Assembly: GCA_029945425.1 (NCBI GenBank)
Contig: JAQSDV010000004.1
Span: forward strand, 1,040,991 to 1,104,990
From: a bacterium
GTDB lineage: Bacteria > Pseudomonadota > Alphaproteobacteria > Micavibrionales > UBA2020
Length of the DNA stretch: 64,000 nt
Direction of reading: 5' to 3'
Part shown: in pieces, positions 37,077 to 45,600 of the stretch
How the letters are laid out: each line of letters opens with the position of its first letter
Numbering within the stretch: the stretch's first letter is position 1
Position numbers and translations under genes: made by a program
The notes under the pieces: model-generated
Seen by the model: the letters and a program-made list of their open reading frames with translations, nothing else
Told to the model about the DNA's origin: nothing
The model's database searches: none

Positions 37077-38264
37077 TCAGGTTTTATACGCGATACGACG
37101 CAGGCTCATCACCAGCAACAGCATCATCACGAACGGTCCCGGCGGCAGATAAAGCATGCCAAGGCTGCGCGACAACAGCGGCAGCAGGAACACCGCCATC
37201 AGCAGCGTTTTTTCCCAGGGACGAACCCCCTTTTCCATGCCAATCGCGGCCATCCATGCCACGGGCAGGGCGAGCGCGACGAGGTCGTAGTCGAGGATAT
37301 AGGGCGTCGCCAGCAGGCTTGCCGTCACCAGCACCGCGCCCTGCAGCCGGATATCGGTTTTCTGCTTCCACGCCCAGGCAACGGCAATCGCGGCGACGAA
37401 CGCGAAAACAGCCTGCGCGGCATAGGCCATTTCAACCGATCCGCCCCACATGCGCGTGACCGAAAAAATGCTCTGGATCTTTTCCCAGCCGGTCGAGCCC
37501 TGTTCCAGCACGATGCCGCGCGTCAGTTTCAGGCTGTTGAAAAATGCAATCCAGGTTTCTTCGCCGAATAATTTATACGATGCCAGCGCGGTCAGCACGA
37601 CAGTCATGCCCGCCGCGTAAATCGCGCGCCAGTGCCAGCCCATCAACAGCGCGACCGGAATCAGGATGCCGAATTGCGGCTTGTACGCCAGTAACCCGAA
37701 CAGCACACCCGCCAGATAAGGCCGCGTCCCCAGCAGCATCACACCGCCGCCAATCAGCGCGGTCGTGATAAACCCGTTTTGTCCGTGGCCGAGGTTGATG
37801 AAGACGGCGGGAAAGGCAAGCGCAAGCGCGATTGTTTCACGCGTGGGCAGCGCGCGCCGCATCGCCGCGACGTAAAGCGGCAGGGTTGTGCCCATCCACA
37901 CAAACAGCGCGCCGCCATAGGGCAAAAATGCCAGCAGGCTCGCGATCATCAGGAACATCGGCGGGTAATGCCAGCCGTAATAGGGGATATCCACGCCGTC
38001 GTGCCATGGCAGGGCGGCGTTCTGCACGGCGCGGTGCTTGTCCCAGTCATAGGCAGCGGCAGCATCGCCCTCGTTCGCCATCTTGCCAGCCGCCCAGACA
38101 TTCATGAAATCGGTGCCGACAGGGCGGTTCAGCGGGTCGACCATGGTGGTGCTGAGCGCGAGGTAGAGCGCAATCGTGATGGCATAGAGTGTCAGGAAAA
38201 TTTTCGGATAAGCGCTGAGGCGCCGGCGGTTCAGCCAAGCGGCCTCGCGCCAGAAATCACGCAT
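37077..38264 (-). CDS. Multi-pass membrane glycosyltransferase (GT87/DUF2029 type)
   Basis: Polyprenyl-phosphate-dependent sugar transferase, 395 aa from ATG 38264, with about ten membrane helices. The family acid is in VGTDFMNVWAAGK on the first periplasmic loop, followed by YGWHYPPMFL and FINLGHGQNGF, typical of GT87. It overlaps the end of rsmA by 8 nt and is the last gene of the minus operon. The sugar is unknown. Confidence 0.8.
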   Translation of the reverse strand: MRDFWREAAWLNRRRLSAYPKIFLTLYAITIALYLALSTTMVDPLNRPVGTDFMNVWAAGKMANEGDAAAAYDWDKHRAVQNAALPWHDGVDIPYYGWHYPPMFLMIASLLAFLPYGGALFVWMGTTLPLYVAAMRRALPTRETIALALAFPAVFINLGHGQNGFITTALIGGGVMLLGTRPYLAGVLFGLLAYKPQFGILIPVALLMGWHWRAIYAAGMTVVLTALASYKLFGEETWIAFFNSLKLTRGIVLEQGSTGWEKIQSIFSVTRMWGGSVEMAYAAQAVFAFVAAIAVAWAWKQKTDIRLQGAVLVTASLLATPYILDYDLVALALPVAWMAAIGMEKGVRPWEKTLLMAVFLLPLLSRSLGMLYLPPGPFVMMLLLVMSLRRIAYKT

Positions 38265-39111
38265 CGGGCAGAGCCTTCGACATGCTCCGCAGCGCTGTCG
38301 CCATACGCACGAAACCCGGGATGTCGATTTCCTCGGCGCGCGCGGTGCCCAGCACTTGCGATTTTTCCAGCAGCTGTTCCACATTCACACCCAGCGATTT
38401 CAGGCTCTGGCGCAGCATCTTGCGGCGCTGGCCGAAGGCGGAGGCGGTCAGGCGTTCCATGATCGCGATATCAAGGTCGTCCGTGCGCGGCTTGGGCTTC
38501 AGGTTGACGACGGTCGATGTCACCTTCGGCGGCGGGGTGAAGGCCAGCGGCGAAATGTCAAATTGCTGCTCCACATCGCACAGCCATTGCGTCAAAACCG
38601 ACAGCCGTCCGTAATCCTTCGTGCGGGTTTCGGCCGTCAGCCGCTCCGCCACTTCCTTCTGGAACATCAGGGTAAAGCTGGCGAACAGCGGCAGCGATTT
38701 CAGCCAGCTGATCATCAGCGTCGTCGCGATGTTATAGGGCAGGTTGGCGACGATCGCGCGCGGCGCGGGGCAGACGAATTCGTAATCTATTTTCAGCGCG
38801 TCATCGGCAAGCAGCACGAGCCGGCCACCCGTGACATCCACCAGTTCCTGCAGCGCCGCCACGCAGCGGTCGTCGCGCTCGATCGCATAAATTTTAACGG
38901 CGCCCGTTTCAAGAAGGCTGCGCGTCAATCCGCCGGGGCCAGGGCCAACCTCGATCACGTTCATGCCGTCAAGATTGCCGCCGGCAAAGGCGATGCGGGA
39001 GGTAAGGTTCAGGTCGAGCAGGAAATTCTGGCCGAGCGAGCGTTTCGCCATCAAGCCGTGACGCTCGATGACTTCGCGCAAGGGTGGCAGCTTGTCAGAT
39101 GCGTTTTTCAA
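38257..39111 (-). CDS. rsmA: 16S rRNA (adenine1518/1519-N6) dimethyltransferase
   Basis: Dimethylates two adenines near the 3' end of 16S rRNA (KsgA). The 284-aa protein has SLGQNFLLD, the SAM site VIEVGPGPGGLTRSLL and the catalytic NLPYN. It overlaps surA by 17 nt upstream and the GT87 gene by 8 nt. In many proteobacteria pdxA stands between surA and rsmA; it is missing here. Confidence 0.96.
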   Translation of the reverse strand: MKNASDKLPPLREVIERHGLMAKRSLGQNFLLDLNLTSRIAFAGGNLDGMNVIEVGPGPGGLTRSLLETGAVKIYAIERDDRCVAALQELVDVTGGRLVLLADDALKIDYEFVCPAPRAIVANLPYNIATTLMISWLKSLPLFASFTLMFQKEVAERLTAETRTKDYGRLSVLTQWLCDVEQQFDISPLAFTPPPKVTSTVVNLKPKPRTDDLDIAIMERLTASAFGQRRKMLRQSLKSLGVNVEQLLEKSQVLGTARAEEIDIPGFVRMATALRSMSKALPDA

Positions 39112-40585
39112 TATAGGCCGTTGCCCGCAGGTCTTTCAGGTAACGCTCCGCCATCTGGTCGAGGCGTTTCAGCCCCAGTTGCGAAGCGACTTCATTGCGC
39201 GCGGCCTCGGGCGCTGCGGGGGCGCCATCCGCTTTTGCCGCATCCGCGGCTGCGGGCTGTTCTTCCGCCTGTGCTGCGGCGGCCTGTTCGGGCGCTGCTG
39301 CTTCAGGTGCGGCGGCCTCCGCCGTTTCGGCAGCGGGGGTTTCGGCTGCGGGTGCTTCGGGCGCGGTGCGGCTGCACACCATATAGACCACGATGCCCGA
39401 TTGCGTGCGCACGGGCACGCTCAATTCGTTATCGCCAAGCGACGCCACGGCGGCGCGGATATCGGGCGGCAGGTTGTCGAGTTTTTGGGGGCCGAGGTCG
39501 CTTCTGTCGGACGTCCCGTATTCCGTCGCCTTTGCGGTCATGGCGTCGCAGGAGGTGATTTCGGATTTCAGGCTTGCCGCGCGGCTGGTCTTGGCGGCGA
39601 TCACGGCCTGCGCCTCGTTGGTGGCGGCGGGCATCACGACCTGCATCAGGTGCAGTTCGGGATCCGCAGGCGGCGCGGTCATGGGTGCGGGCGCCGCGAC
39701 TGGCACGACGACCGGTTTCACGCGCTTCGCGGCCTGCTGCGGTTTTGCAGGGGCCATCACGCCGCCGTCGCGCTTGTCGCGCAGGAACAGCACATGATAA
39801 CCCTTTTCGGTTTTGATGGGGGAGCTGACCTGCCCCGGTTCCAGCTTCGCAACGGCCTGATCGAGGGTGGCGTCAAGCTGGCCTTCCTGCACCCAGCCAA
39901 GGTCGCCGCCCTGCGCTGCGCCGGGGGCCTTGCTGAACTGTTTCGCAAGCTGGGAGAATGACGTGCCCGCCTGTATCTGTTCGATGATTTTGCCCGCATC
40001 CTGCCGGGTCAGGCTTTCGGTATCGGCCGAGGTGACGGGCAGGAAAATTTCCGCCAGCTGGTATTCGGCCTTGCCGCGGCCGCGGGCGAGGCGGTTCATT
40101 TCGTTGTCGATCTCTGTTTCCGACACGTTGACCTGCGAGCGCAGCTTGCGGCGCACGACCATGCCCCACGCAATCTCGGCGCGGATCTTCGCCTTCAGCG
40201 TCGTCATCTTGATGCCGGACGAGGCAAGTTTTTCGTCAAACTGCGCGGCGTCCATCTTGTTGTTGGTGGCCAGCTGCGCGATGCCGGATTCGACTTGCGC
40301 TTCTTCCACGGTGATGCCGAGGCGTTTTGCTTCCTGCAATTGCAGCTGTTCGTCGATCAGTTTGCTTAAGGTCTGCGCCTCGATCTTTTTCAGCGCCTCG
40401 GGCGGCGGGTTCGGCGGCAGGCTTATCATGTAAAGGTGCATGCGGTTGCGGATGTCGGAAAAGGTGACCGCATCGTCATTCACGACGGCGGCGATACCTG
40501 CACGCGCACCGGCGCGCGTTTCGGCGGCGGCTGCGGGAAGCGAAAGGCAGGTGATAAACAGGGCAATGAAAAGGCGCAAAAGCAC
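39095..40585 (-). CDS. surA: Periplasmic peptidyl-prolyl isomerase SurA-like chaperone
   Basis: Chaperone for outer-membrane proteins. About 496 aa: signal peptide (LFIALFITCLSLPAAAA), SurA N-domain (AAVVNDDAVTFSDIRNRMHL, LIDEQLQLQEAKRLG), a parvulin domain (GGDLGWVQEGQLDATLDQAV, IKTEKGYHVLFLRDKRD), a second degenerate PPIase-like segment, and a C-terminal stretch very rich in Ala, Glu and Pro before a short helical end. GTG 40585 is chosen because AAGGA lies 9 nt upstream and the signal peptide starts there. It is mid-operon. Confidence 0.88.
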   Translation of the reverse strand: MLLRLFIALFITCLSLPAAAAETRAGARAGIAAVVNDDAVTFSDIRNRMHLYMISLPPNPPPEALKKIEAQTLSKLIDEQLQLQEAKRLGITVEEAQVESGIAQLATNNKMDAAQFDEKLASSGIKMTTLKAKIRAEIAWGMVVRRKLRSQVNVSETEIDNEMNRLARGRGKAEYQLAEIFLPVTSADTESLTRQDAGKIIEQIQAGTSFSQLAKQFSKAPGAAQGGDLGWVQEGQLDATLDQAVAKLEPGQVSSPIKTEKGYHVLFLRDKRDGGVMAPAKPQQAAKRVKPVVVPVAAPAPMTAPPADPELHLMQVVMPAATNEAQAVIAAKTSRAASLKSEITSCDAMTAKATEYGTSDRSDLGPQKLDNLPPDIRAAVASLGDNELSVPVRTQSGIVVYMVCSRTAPEAPAAETPAAETAEAAAPEAAAPEQAAAAQAEEQPAAADAAKADGAPAAPEAARNEVASQLGLKRLDQMAERYLKDLRATAYIEKRI

Positions 40586-40681
40586 GTGAGCAAATCCTTG
40601 GGCAAAATCTATGTTGCAAACATGCCTGAAATTAGCGCATCCGGCCTGCGAATGCACGTGATTTCAGGCGTTGTTAAGCCC

Positions 40682-41650
40682 TTAGGAAGCCTGCTTTTTC
40701 GGCATATACGCGCCGCCCGTGCGGTACTGGCGCAGATAGGTCGGCAGGATCGATTCAAGCGCGGTCGCCTCGACCCCCAGATCGGCAAGCCCCGGCGCAT
40801 GCGCTGTCATCACGGCGTCGCGCTGCAGGGATTTGACCTGATCGGCTGTCAGCGGCTTGTTCGGCAGCAGGCTCGCGAAACCGCCCATGATTTTGGCGAT
40901 GCCGAACGGCAGGCTGACATAACCGCGCGTCTGCCCCGTCTGCGCCTGCATCACATCCATCAATTCGCGGAAGCTATAGGCGCGCGGCTGGGCAAGTTCG
41001 AAAATCTTGCCGTCGAATTTCTCGATATCGGGGCTGGCGATGATGTTCAGCACCGCATGGGCGATATCGCCCACATAAACGGGCTGCAATTTCGTGCGCC
41101 CGCCGCCGATCAGGGGCAGGGCAGGGGCGATGCGCGCCATGGCGGCAAAGCGGTTGAAGAAATTATCCTCCGGCCCGAACACAACGCCGGGGCGCAATGT
41201 CACGGTGCGGGCGAACGCCGCGCGGGCGCGTTTTTCACCCTCCGCCTTGCTGCGCCCGTATTGCGACAGGGATTCCGTATGGGTGCCGAGCGCCGATACA
41301 TGCACCAGCATATCCAGCTGTTCATCGCTTGCGATGCGCGCCACACGCTCCGCCGCATCGACGTTCAGGCGCTGGAAGGTGTTCTTGCCGCACTGGTTCA
41401 TGATGCTGACAAGGTTGACGGCGTGCGTTGCGCCCGACAATACGGTGCGCACCGATTTGTCGTCATTGATGTCGCAGAAAAACGGAATGATCTGCCCAAC
41501 CGTGCCGGCGGGTTTCAGGAACAGCGCGCGTTTCGGCACGCGCGTCGCCACGCGGATGGTCGCGCCCGTTTTCGCCAGCTGCCAGATGATGTGGCGCCCC
41601 AGAAATCCGGTGCCGCCGAAAACGGTGATGATGCTGTTTTCTGAAATCAT
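40682..41650 (-). CDS. Complex I NDUFA9-like NAD(P)-binding protein
   Basis: Atypical SDR related to the NDUFA9 subunit of respiratory complex I; 322 aa. Motifs: ITVFGGTGFLGRHIIWQLAK (NAD(P) site), VSALGTHTESLSQYGRSK, VTLRPGVVFGPEDNFFN and LQPVYVGDIAHAV. The C-terminal part ends with PTYLRQYRTGG, as in this family. In bacteria its role is not settled. It starts 8 nt after the uvrD stop and lies 96 nt before surA. Confidence 0.88.
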   Translation of the reverse strand: MISENSIITVFGGTGFLGRHIIWQLAKTGATIRVATRVPKRALFLKPAGTVGQIIPFFCDINDDKSVRTVLSGATHAVNLVSIMNQCGKNTFQRLNVDAAERVARIASDEQLDMLVHVSALGTHTESLSQYGRSKAEGEKRARAAFARTVTLRPGVVFGPEDNFFNRFAAMARIAPALPLIGGGRTKLQPVYVGDIAHAVLNIIASPDIEKFDGKIFELAQPRAYSFRELMDVMQAQTGQTRGYVSLPFGIAKIMGGFASLLPNKPLTADQVKSLQRDAVMTAHAPGLADLGVEATALESILPTYLRQYRTGGAYMPKKQAS

Positions 41651-41658
41651 GTTGTCCT

Positions 41659-43914
41659 CTATTTTTCTTTCGTCACAAAACTGTCCATGACCTTTTTACG
41701 GCCGGCCTTGTCGAATTTGATGTCGAGTTTATCACCTTCGGTCGCCACGACGGTGCCGGGGCCGAATTTCTGGTGGAATACGCGGTCGCCGTTGGAAAAA
41801 CCGCCTTCGGATTCAATCGTCGCGCTCACGCGGTCCATGCTGTTGTCGACCAGCTCCGCGCGCTTGGGCTTCCAGTTGCCGTAGTCGCCGCCACCGTAAC
41901 CACCGCCATGGGAATTCCCGCCGTACCCGCCGCCATATCCGCCGCGCGATTGCGTGCTGAGGCCTTGTTCGACGATCACCTCCACATGGTCCTTCGGCAG
42001 TTCGTCGATAAAGCGCGAGGGCAGGCAGCTTTGCCAGTTGCCGTAGATCATGCGGTTGGCGGCGAAAAAGATATAGGCGCATTTTTTCGCGCGCGTGATG
42101 CCGACATAGGCAAGGCGGCGTTCTTCCTCGAGGCCGACCAGCCCCGTTTCATCCATGCTGCGCTGGCTGGGGAACAATCCTTCTTCCCAGCCGGGCAGGA
42201 ACACGGCGTCGAACTCCAGACCCTTGGCGGCGTGCAGCGTCATGACCGACACCATCTCCGCGCCTTCTTTTTCCTGGTTTTCCATCACAAGCGCGACGTG
42301 TTCGAGGAAGGTGTCGAGGTTTTCAAATTCCTCCAGCGCGCTCACGAATTCCTTCAGGTTTTCGAGGCGGCCTGCGGCTTCCGGCGATTTGTCGTTCTGC
42401 CACATGGTGGTATAACCCGATTCATCCAGCATGACCTGCACAAGGTCGGTATGCGATGAATTGCGCAGCTGGTCGCGCCAGCGGTCGAAATCGCGCATGA
42501 GCGCGTGCAGCGTCTGGCGCACCTTCGGCTTGAATTCTTCGGTTTCCAGCAGCAGCCGCAGCGCGGCAACCAATGGCAGGCTGCGCGCGCGCGCATAGGC
42601 GGAAAGTGTGTTGAGCGTCGCATCGCCGATGCCGCGCTTGGGCACGTTGATGATGCGCGCGAATGCAAGGTCGTCATCCGGTTGCACAATCACGCGCAGG
42701 TAAGCGATCGCATCGCGGATTTCCTGACGCTCGTAGAAACGCAAGCCGCCCACGACCTTGTACGGAATGCTTTCCTTGATAAACCGTTCCTCGAATTCCC
42801 GCGTCTGGTGCGCGGCGCGGACGAGGATGGCGATTTCGTTCAGGTTAGTTTTCTTGCGCTGCAGGGATTCAATTTCTTCGGCAACCGCCTGCGCTTCCTG
42901 CGGGCCGTCCCAGACGCCGTTGACGCGCACCTTTTCGCCTTCGCCCGATCCGCTCCACAAATTCTTGCCGAGGCGGTTTTTGTTATGCGAGATAACGCCG
43001 TTCGCGGCGGACAGGATATGCTGGGTGGATCTGTAATTCTGCTCCAGCCGCACGACCTGCGCGCCGGGGAAATCCTGCTCGAATTTCAGAATATTGCCGA
43101 TCTCCGCCCCGCGCCAGCCATAGATCGACTGGTCGTCGTCGCCGACGCAGCAGATGTTTTTGTGTTTTTGCGCCAGCAGCCGCAGCCACATATATTGCGC
43201 GACGTTGGTGTCCTGATATTCGTCAACCAGGATGTATTTGAACTGTTCCTGATATTTTCCCAGCACGTCGGCGTTTTTCGGGTCGCGGAAAATCGTGACC
43301 ATATGCATCAACAGGTCGCCGAAGTCGCAGGCGTTCAGCGTTCTCAGCCGTTCCTGATACTGGCGGTACAGCTTGGGCAAAATGCCGTCCGCGATATCGC
43401 GCGCATCGCCGGGCTTTATATCGTCGGGCGTTTCGGCGCGGTCTTTCCATTTCTGGATCACGCCCATCAGCATCCGTGCCGGCCATTTTTTGCTGTCGAG
43501 GTTTTCCGCCTCCAGCAATTGTTTCAGCAAGCGGATCTGGTCGTCATCATCAAGGATCGAAAAATTCGGCTTCAGCCCCACCAGCTCCGCATGACGGCGC
43601 AGCAGCTTGGCGGCCAGCGAATGGAACGTGCCCAGCCACCAGCCCTCGACCGCGGCACCCATCATGGCCGATACGCGGCGCTTCATTTCCAGCGCGGCCT
43701 TGTTGGTAAAGGTGACCGACAGGATTTGCGACGGATAGGCGCGGCGCGTGTTCAGGATATGGCTGAGGCGGGAGGTTAAAACCTTCGTCTTGCCGGTGCC
43801 GGCCCCCGCAAGGACGAGCAAGGGGCCGTCCAGCGCCTCCACCGCCGCACGCTGCGCGGGATTGAGGGCGTCGAGATATGAAAAACCAACAGTGCTTTGC
43901 GGTGCCGGTATCAT
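41659..43914 (-). CDS. uvrD: UvrD/PcrA-type DNA helicase
   Basis: 3'-5' SF1A helicase for nucleotide-excision and mismatch repair. The 751-aa protein has the Q motif LNPAQRAAVEAL, Walker A LAGAGTGKTKVL, LVDEYQDTN, CVGDDDQSIYGWRGAE, VVRLEQNYRST, VMTLHAAKGLEFD and LAYVGITRAK. Near residue 660 there is a Gly/Tyr-rich linker (GGYGGGYGG type) before a C-terminal Tudor-like segment (GDRVFHQKFGPGTVVATEGD), which binds RNA polymerase in PcrA/UvrD. It heads the five-gene minus operon. Confidence 0.95.
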   Translation of the reverse strand: MIPAPQSTVGFSYLDALNPAQRAAVEALDGPLLVLAGAGTGKTKVLTSRLSHILNTRRAYPSQILSVTFTNKAALEMKRRVSAMMGAAVEGWWLGTFHSLAAKLLRRHAELVGLKPNFSILDDDDQIRLLKQLLEAENLDSKKWPARMLMGVIQKWKDRAETPDDIKPGDARDIADGILPKLYRQYQERLRTLNACDFGDLLMHMVTIFRDPKNADVLGKYQEQFKYILVDEYQDTNVAQYMWLRLLAQKHKNICCVGDDDQSIYGWRGAEIGNILKFEQDFPGAQVVRLEQNYRSTQHILSAANGVISHNKNRLGKNLWSGSGEGEKVRVNGVWDGPQEAQAVAEEIESLQRKKTNLNEIAILVRAAHQTREFEERFIKESIPYKVVGGLRFYERQEIRDAIAYLRVIVQPDDDLAFARIINVPKRGIGDATLNTLSAYARARSLPLVAALRLLLETEEFKPKVRQTLHALMRDFDRWRDQLRNSSHTDLVQVMLDESGYTTMWQNDKSPEAAGRLENLKEFVSALEEFENLDTFLEHVALVMENQEKEGAEMVSVMTLHAAKGLEFDAVFLPGWEEGLFPSQRSMDETGLVGLEEERRLAYVGITRAKKCAYIFFAANRMIYGNWQSCLPSRFIDELPKDHVEVIVEQGLSTQSRGGYGGGYGGNSHGGGYGGGDYGNWKPKRAELVDNSMDRVSATIESEGGFSNGDRVFHQKFGPGTVVATEGDKLDIKFDKAGRKKVMDSFVTKEK

Positions 43915-44006
43915 CTGTTCAGGAACCTAATGTGGCCGAGGTGTGTTCTATACCAGATAAGATAGCCTCAATCGCCAAAAAAATAGGTGTTATTTCAATA
44001 TCGTTC

Positions 44007-44035
44007 TTGTACTGGCAATTCGGGGCGCATATAAA
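44007..44035 (+). promoter_or_regulatory. Promoter of pal
   Basis: TTGTAC (44007-44012), 17-nt spacer, TATAAA (44030-44035). Expected start near 44042, giving a leader of about 47 nt. Confidence 0.6.
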
Positions 44036-44088
44036 TGTCTGAGGGATTTTCTCTCTTAAACCATCAAAAGAATATCAAGGAGTTACAA

Positions 44089-44610
44089 ATGGGTGCGCGT
44101 TTTCTCGGATTAATGGCTGTTATGGTGCTCTGCATCGGCCTCGCTGGTTGCACGGACAAGAAAAAAGACGCAGTAATGGTGAATGATGGTGCGTCGACCA
44201 CCACCCAGCAGACCGATGGCACGCAAATGACGACGACCGACGGCCAATACGCGCCCGGTAGCCAAGCGCAGCTGGTTGCTGAAATCGGCGACCGCGTTTA
44301 TTTCGGTTACGACCAGTATGACCTCACCGCCGAAGCCCGCTCGACCGTCGAGCGTCAGGCACAGTGGATGAAAACCTATCCGAACGTCTCCGTCATGGTC
44401 GAAGGCCATTGCGACGAGCGCGGCACCCGCGAATACAACCTCGCGCTCGGTGAAAAACGCGCCACTGCCGTCCGCAACTACCTGATCTCGAACGGCGTGC
44501 AGGCTGGCCGCGTTCAAAGCATCAGCTACGGCAAAGAACGCCCCGCGATCATGGGCGCGGATGAAACCTCCTGGGCACAGAACCGCCGCGGCGTTCTCGT
44601 CGTTCAGTAA
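44089..44610 (+). CDS. pal: Peptidoglycan-associated lipoprotein Pal
   Basis: Outer-membrane lipoprotein that binds peptidoglycan in the Tol-Pal system. 173 aa: signal peptide with lipobox LAGC (Cys21), a Thr/Gln-rich spacer and an OmpA-like domain (VYFGYDQYDLTAEARSTV, VEGHCDERGTREYN, LGEKRATAVRNYL). ATG 44089 has AAGGAG 6-7 nt upstream; the longer reading from 44035 would bury the lipobox. cpoB, tilS and ftsH follow, the standard order, but tolQRAB are not upstream. Confidence 0.95.
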   Translation: MGARFLGLMAVMVLCIGLAGCTDKKKDAVMVNDGASTTTQQTDGTQMTTTDGQYAPGSQAQLVAEIGDRVYFGYDQYDLTAEARSTVERQAQWMKTYPNVSVMVEGHCDERGTREYNLALGEKRATAVRNYLISNGVQAGRVQSISYGKERPAIMGADETSWAQNRRGVLVVQ

Positions 44611-44635
44611 CACTGACATATAAAAGGGATAAGCC

Positions 44636-45577
44636 ATGAACCGCAAGGCTCTCAAGGCTCTCAAGGCTTCGAAAACAGGGCTCCTGCTTACCGCAGGGGC
44701 CCTGCTCCTTTTGTCGGGCAGCCCCGCATCGGCGGGCTTCGGGCAAAACGGCGAAGATACCAGCCAGCTGATGTCGCGCATCAACCAGCTTGAAAACCAG
44801 CTGCAAACGCTCAGCCGCGCCGTCTATCGCGGCGAAAGCAAGCCGTTGCCGATGGGCGCGCAGCCCGTTTACAGCAATGATGACATGACGGGCGGCGGCG
44901 GCGGCGCCGGCGCGAATGAAGACCGTCTCAGCCAGCTGGAATCACGCCAACGCCAGATGACCGGCGACATTGAAAAACTCGGCTATGATTTGCAGCAGAT
45001 CAAGGCGCGCCTCGACCGCATGGCGTCGGACAATCTGGTGCGCGGATCGGACGGCGGCGGCGCTTCCTATACCGCGCCTGATTCAGGCTCGTCTTCTTCC
45101 GGCCGCTCCACGCCCTATTCGCCGTCTTCGAATGGCGACTCCCCGCGTGGCAAAGTGCTGGGTACGCTCACGACCAACAACATGCCCGATAATCCGGGCG
45201 CGTTGTATGACGACGCGTTCAACGATATCCGCGACGCGAAATACGAAAGCGCGGCGTCGAAATTCAGCGCCTTCATGAAAAATTACAAAACGCATCCCTT
45301 GGCCGCCAACGCGCAATACTGGCTCGCCGAAACCTATTATGTGCGTCAGGATTACAAGACGGGCGCCAAGCTGTTCGCGCAGAACTATCAGGATTATCCG
45401 CAAGGCCCCAAAGCCTCGGCAAGCCTGCTGAAGCTCGGCCTCGCGCTGTCGAAACTGGGCAAGAAGGACGATGCATGCCTTTCGTTCCAGCAGCTGAAAA
45501 AGCAATTCCCCGGCGACACCACGCCTGAAGTGCGCCGTGCGCAACAGGAAATGAAAACGCTGGGCTGCGCAGGCTGA
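44636..45577 (+). CDS. cpoB: Tol-Pal associated coordinator CpoB (YbgF)
   Basis: Periplasmic protein that coordinates peptidoglycan synthesis and outer-membrane constriction. 313 aa: signal peptide (with KAL repeats), a coiled-coil (DTSQLMSRINQLENQLQTL; a second around RLSQLESRQRQM), a Gly/Ser-rich linker, and a C-terminal TPR part (ALYDDAFNDIRDAKYESAA, ANAQYWLAETYYVRQDYKT). The start codons carry a 9-nt unit AAGGCTCTC repeated. It lies 25 nt after pal. Confidence 0.92.
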   Translation: MNRKALKALKASKTGLLLTAGALLLLSGSPASAGFGQNGEDTSQLMSRINQLENQLQTLSRAVYRGESKPLPMGAQPVYSNDDMTGGGGGAGANEDRLSQLESRQRQMTGDIEKLGYDLQQIKARLDRMASDNLVRGSDGGGASYTAPDSGSSSSGRSTPYSPSSNGDSPRGKVLGTLTTNNMPDNPGALYDDAFNDIRDAKYESAASKFSAFMKNYKTHPLAANAQYWLAETYYVRQDYKTGAKLFAQNYQDYPQGPKASASLLKLGLALSKLGKKDDACLSFQQLKKQFPGDTTPEVRRAQQEMKTLGCAG

Positions 45578-45600
45578 TTATCGCCGTTGCCGGAAAATAA

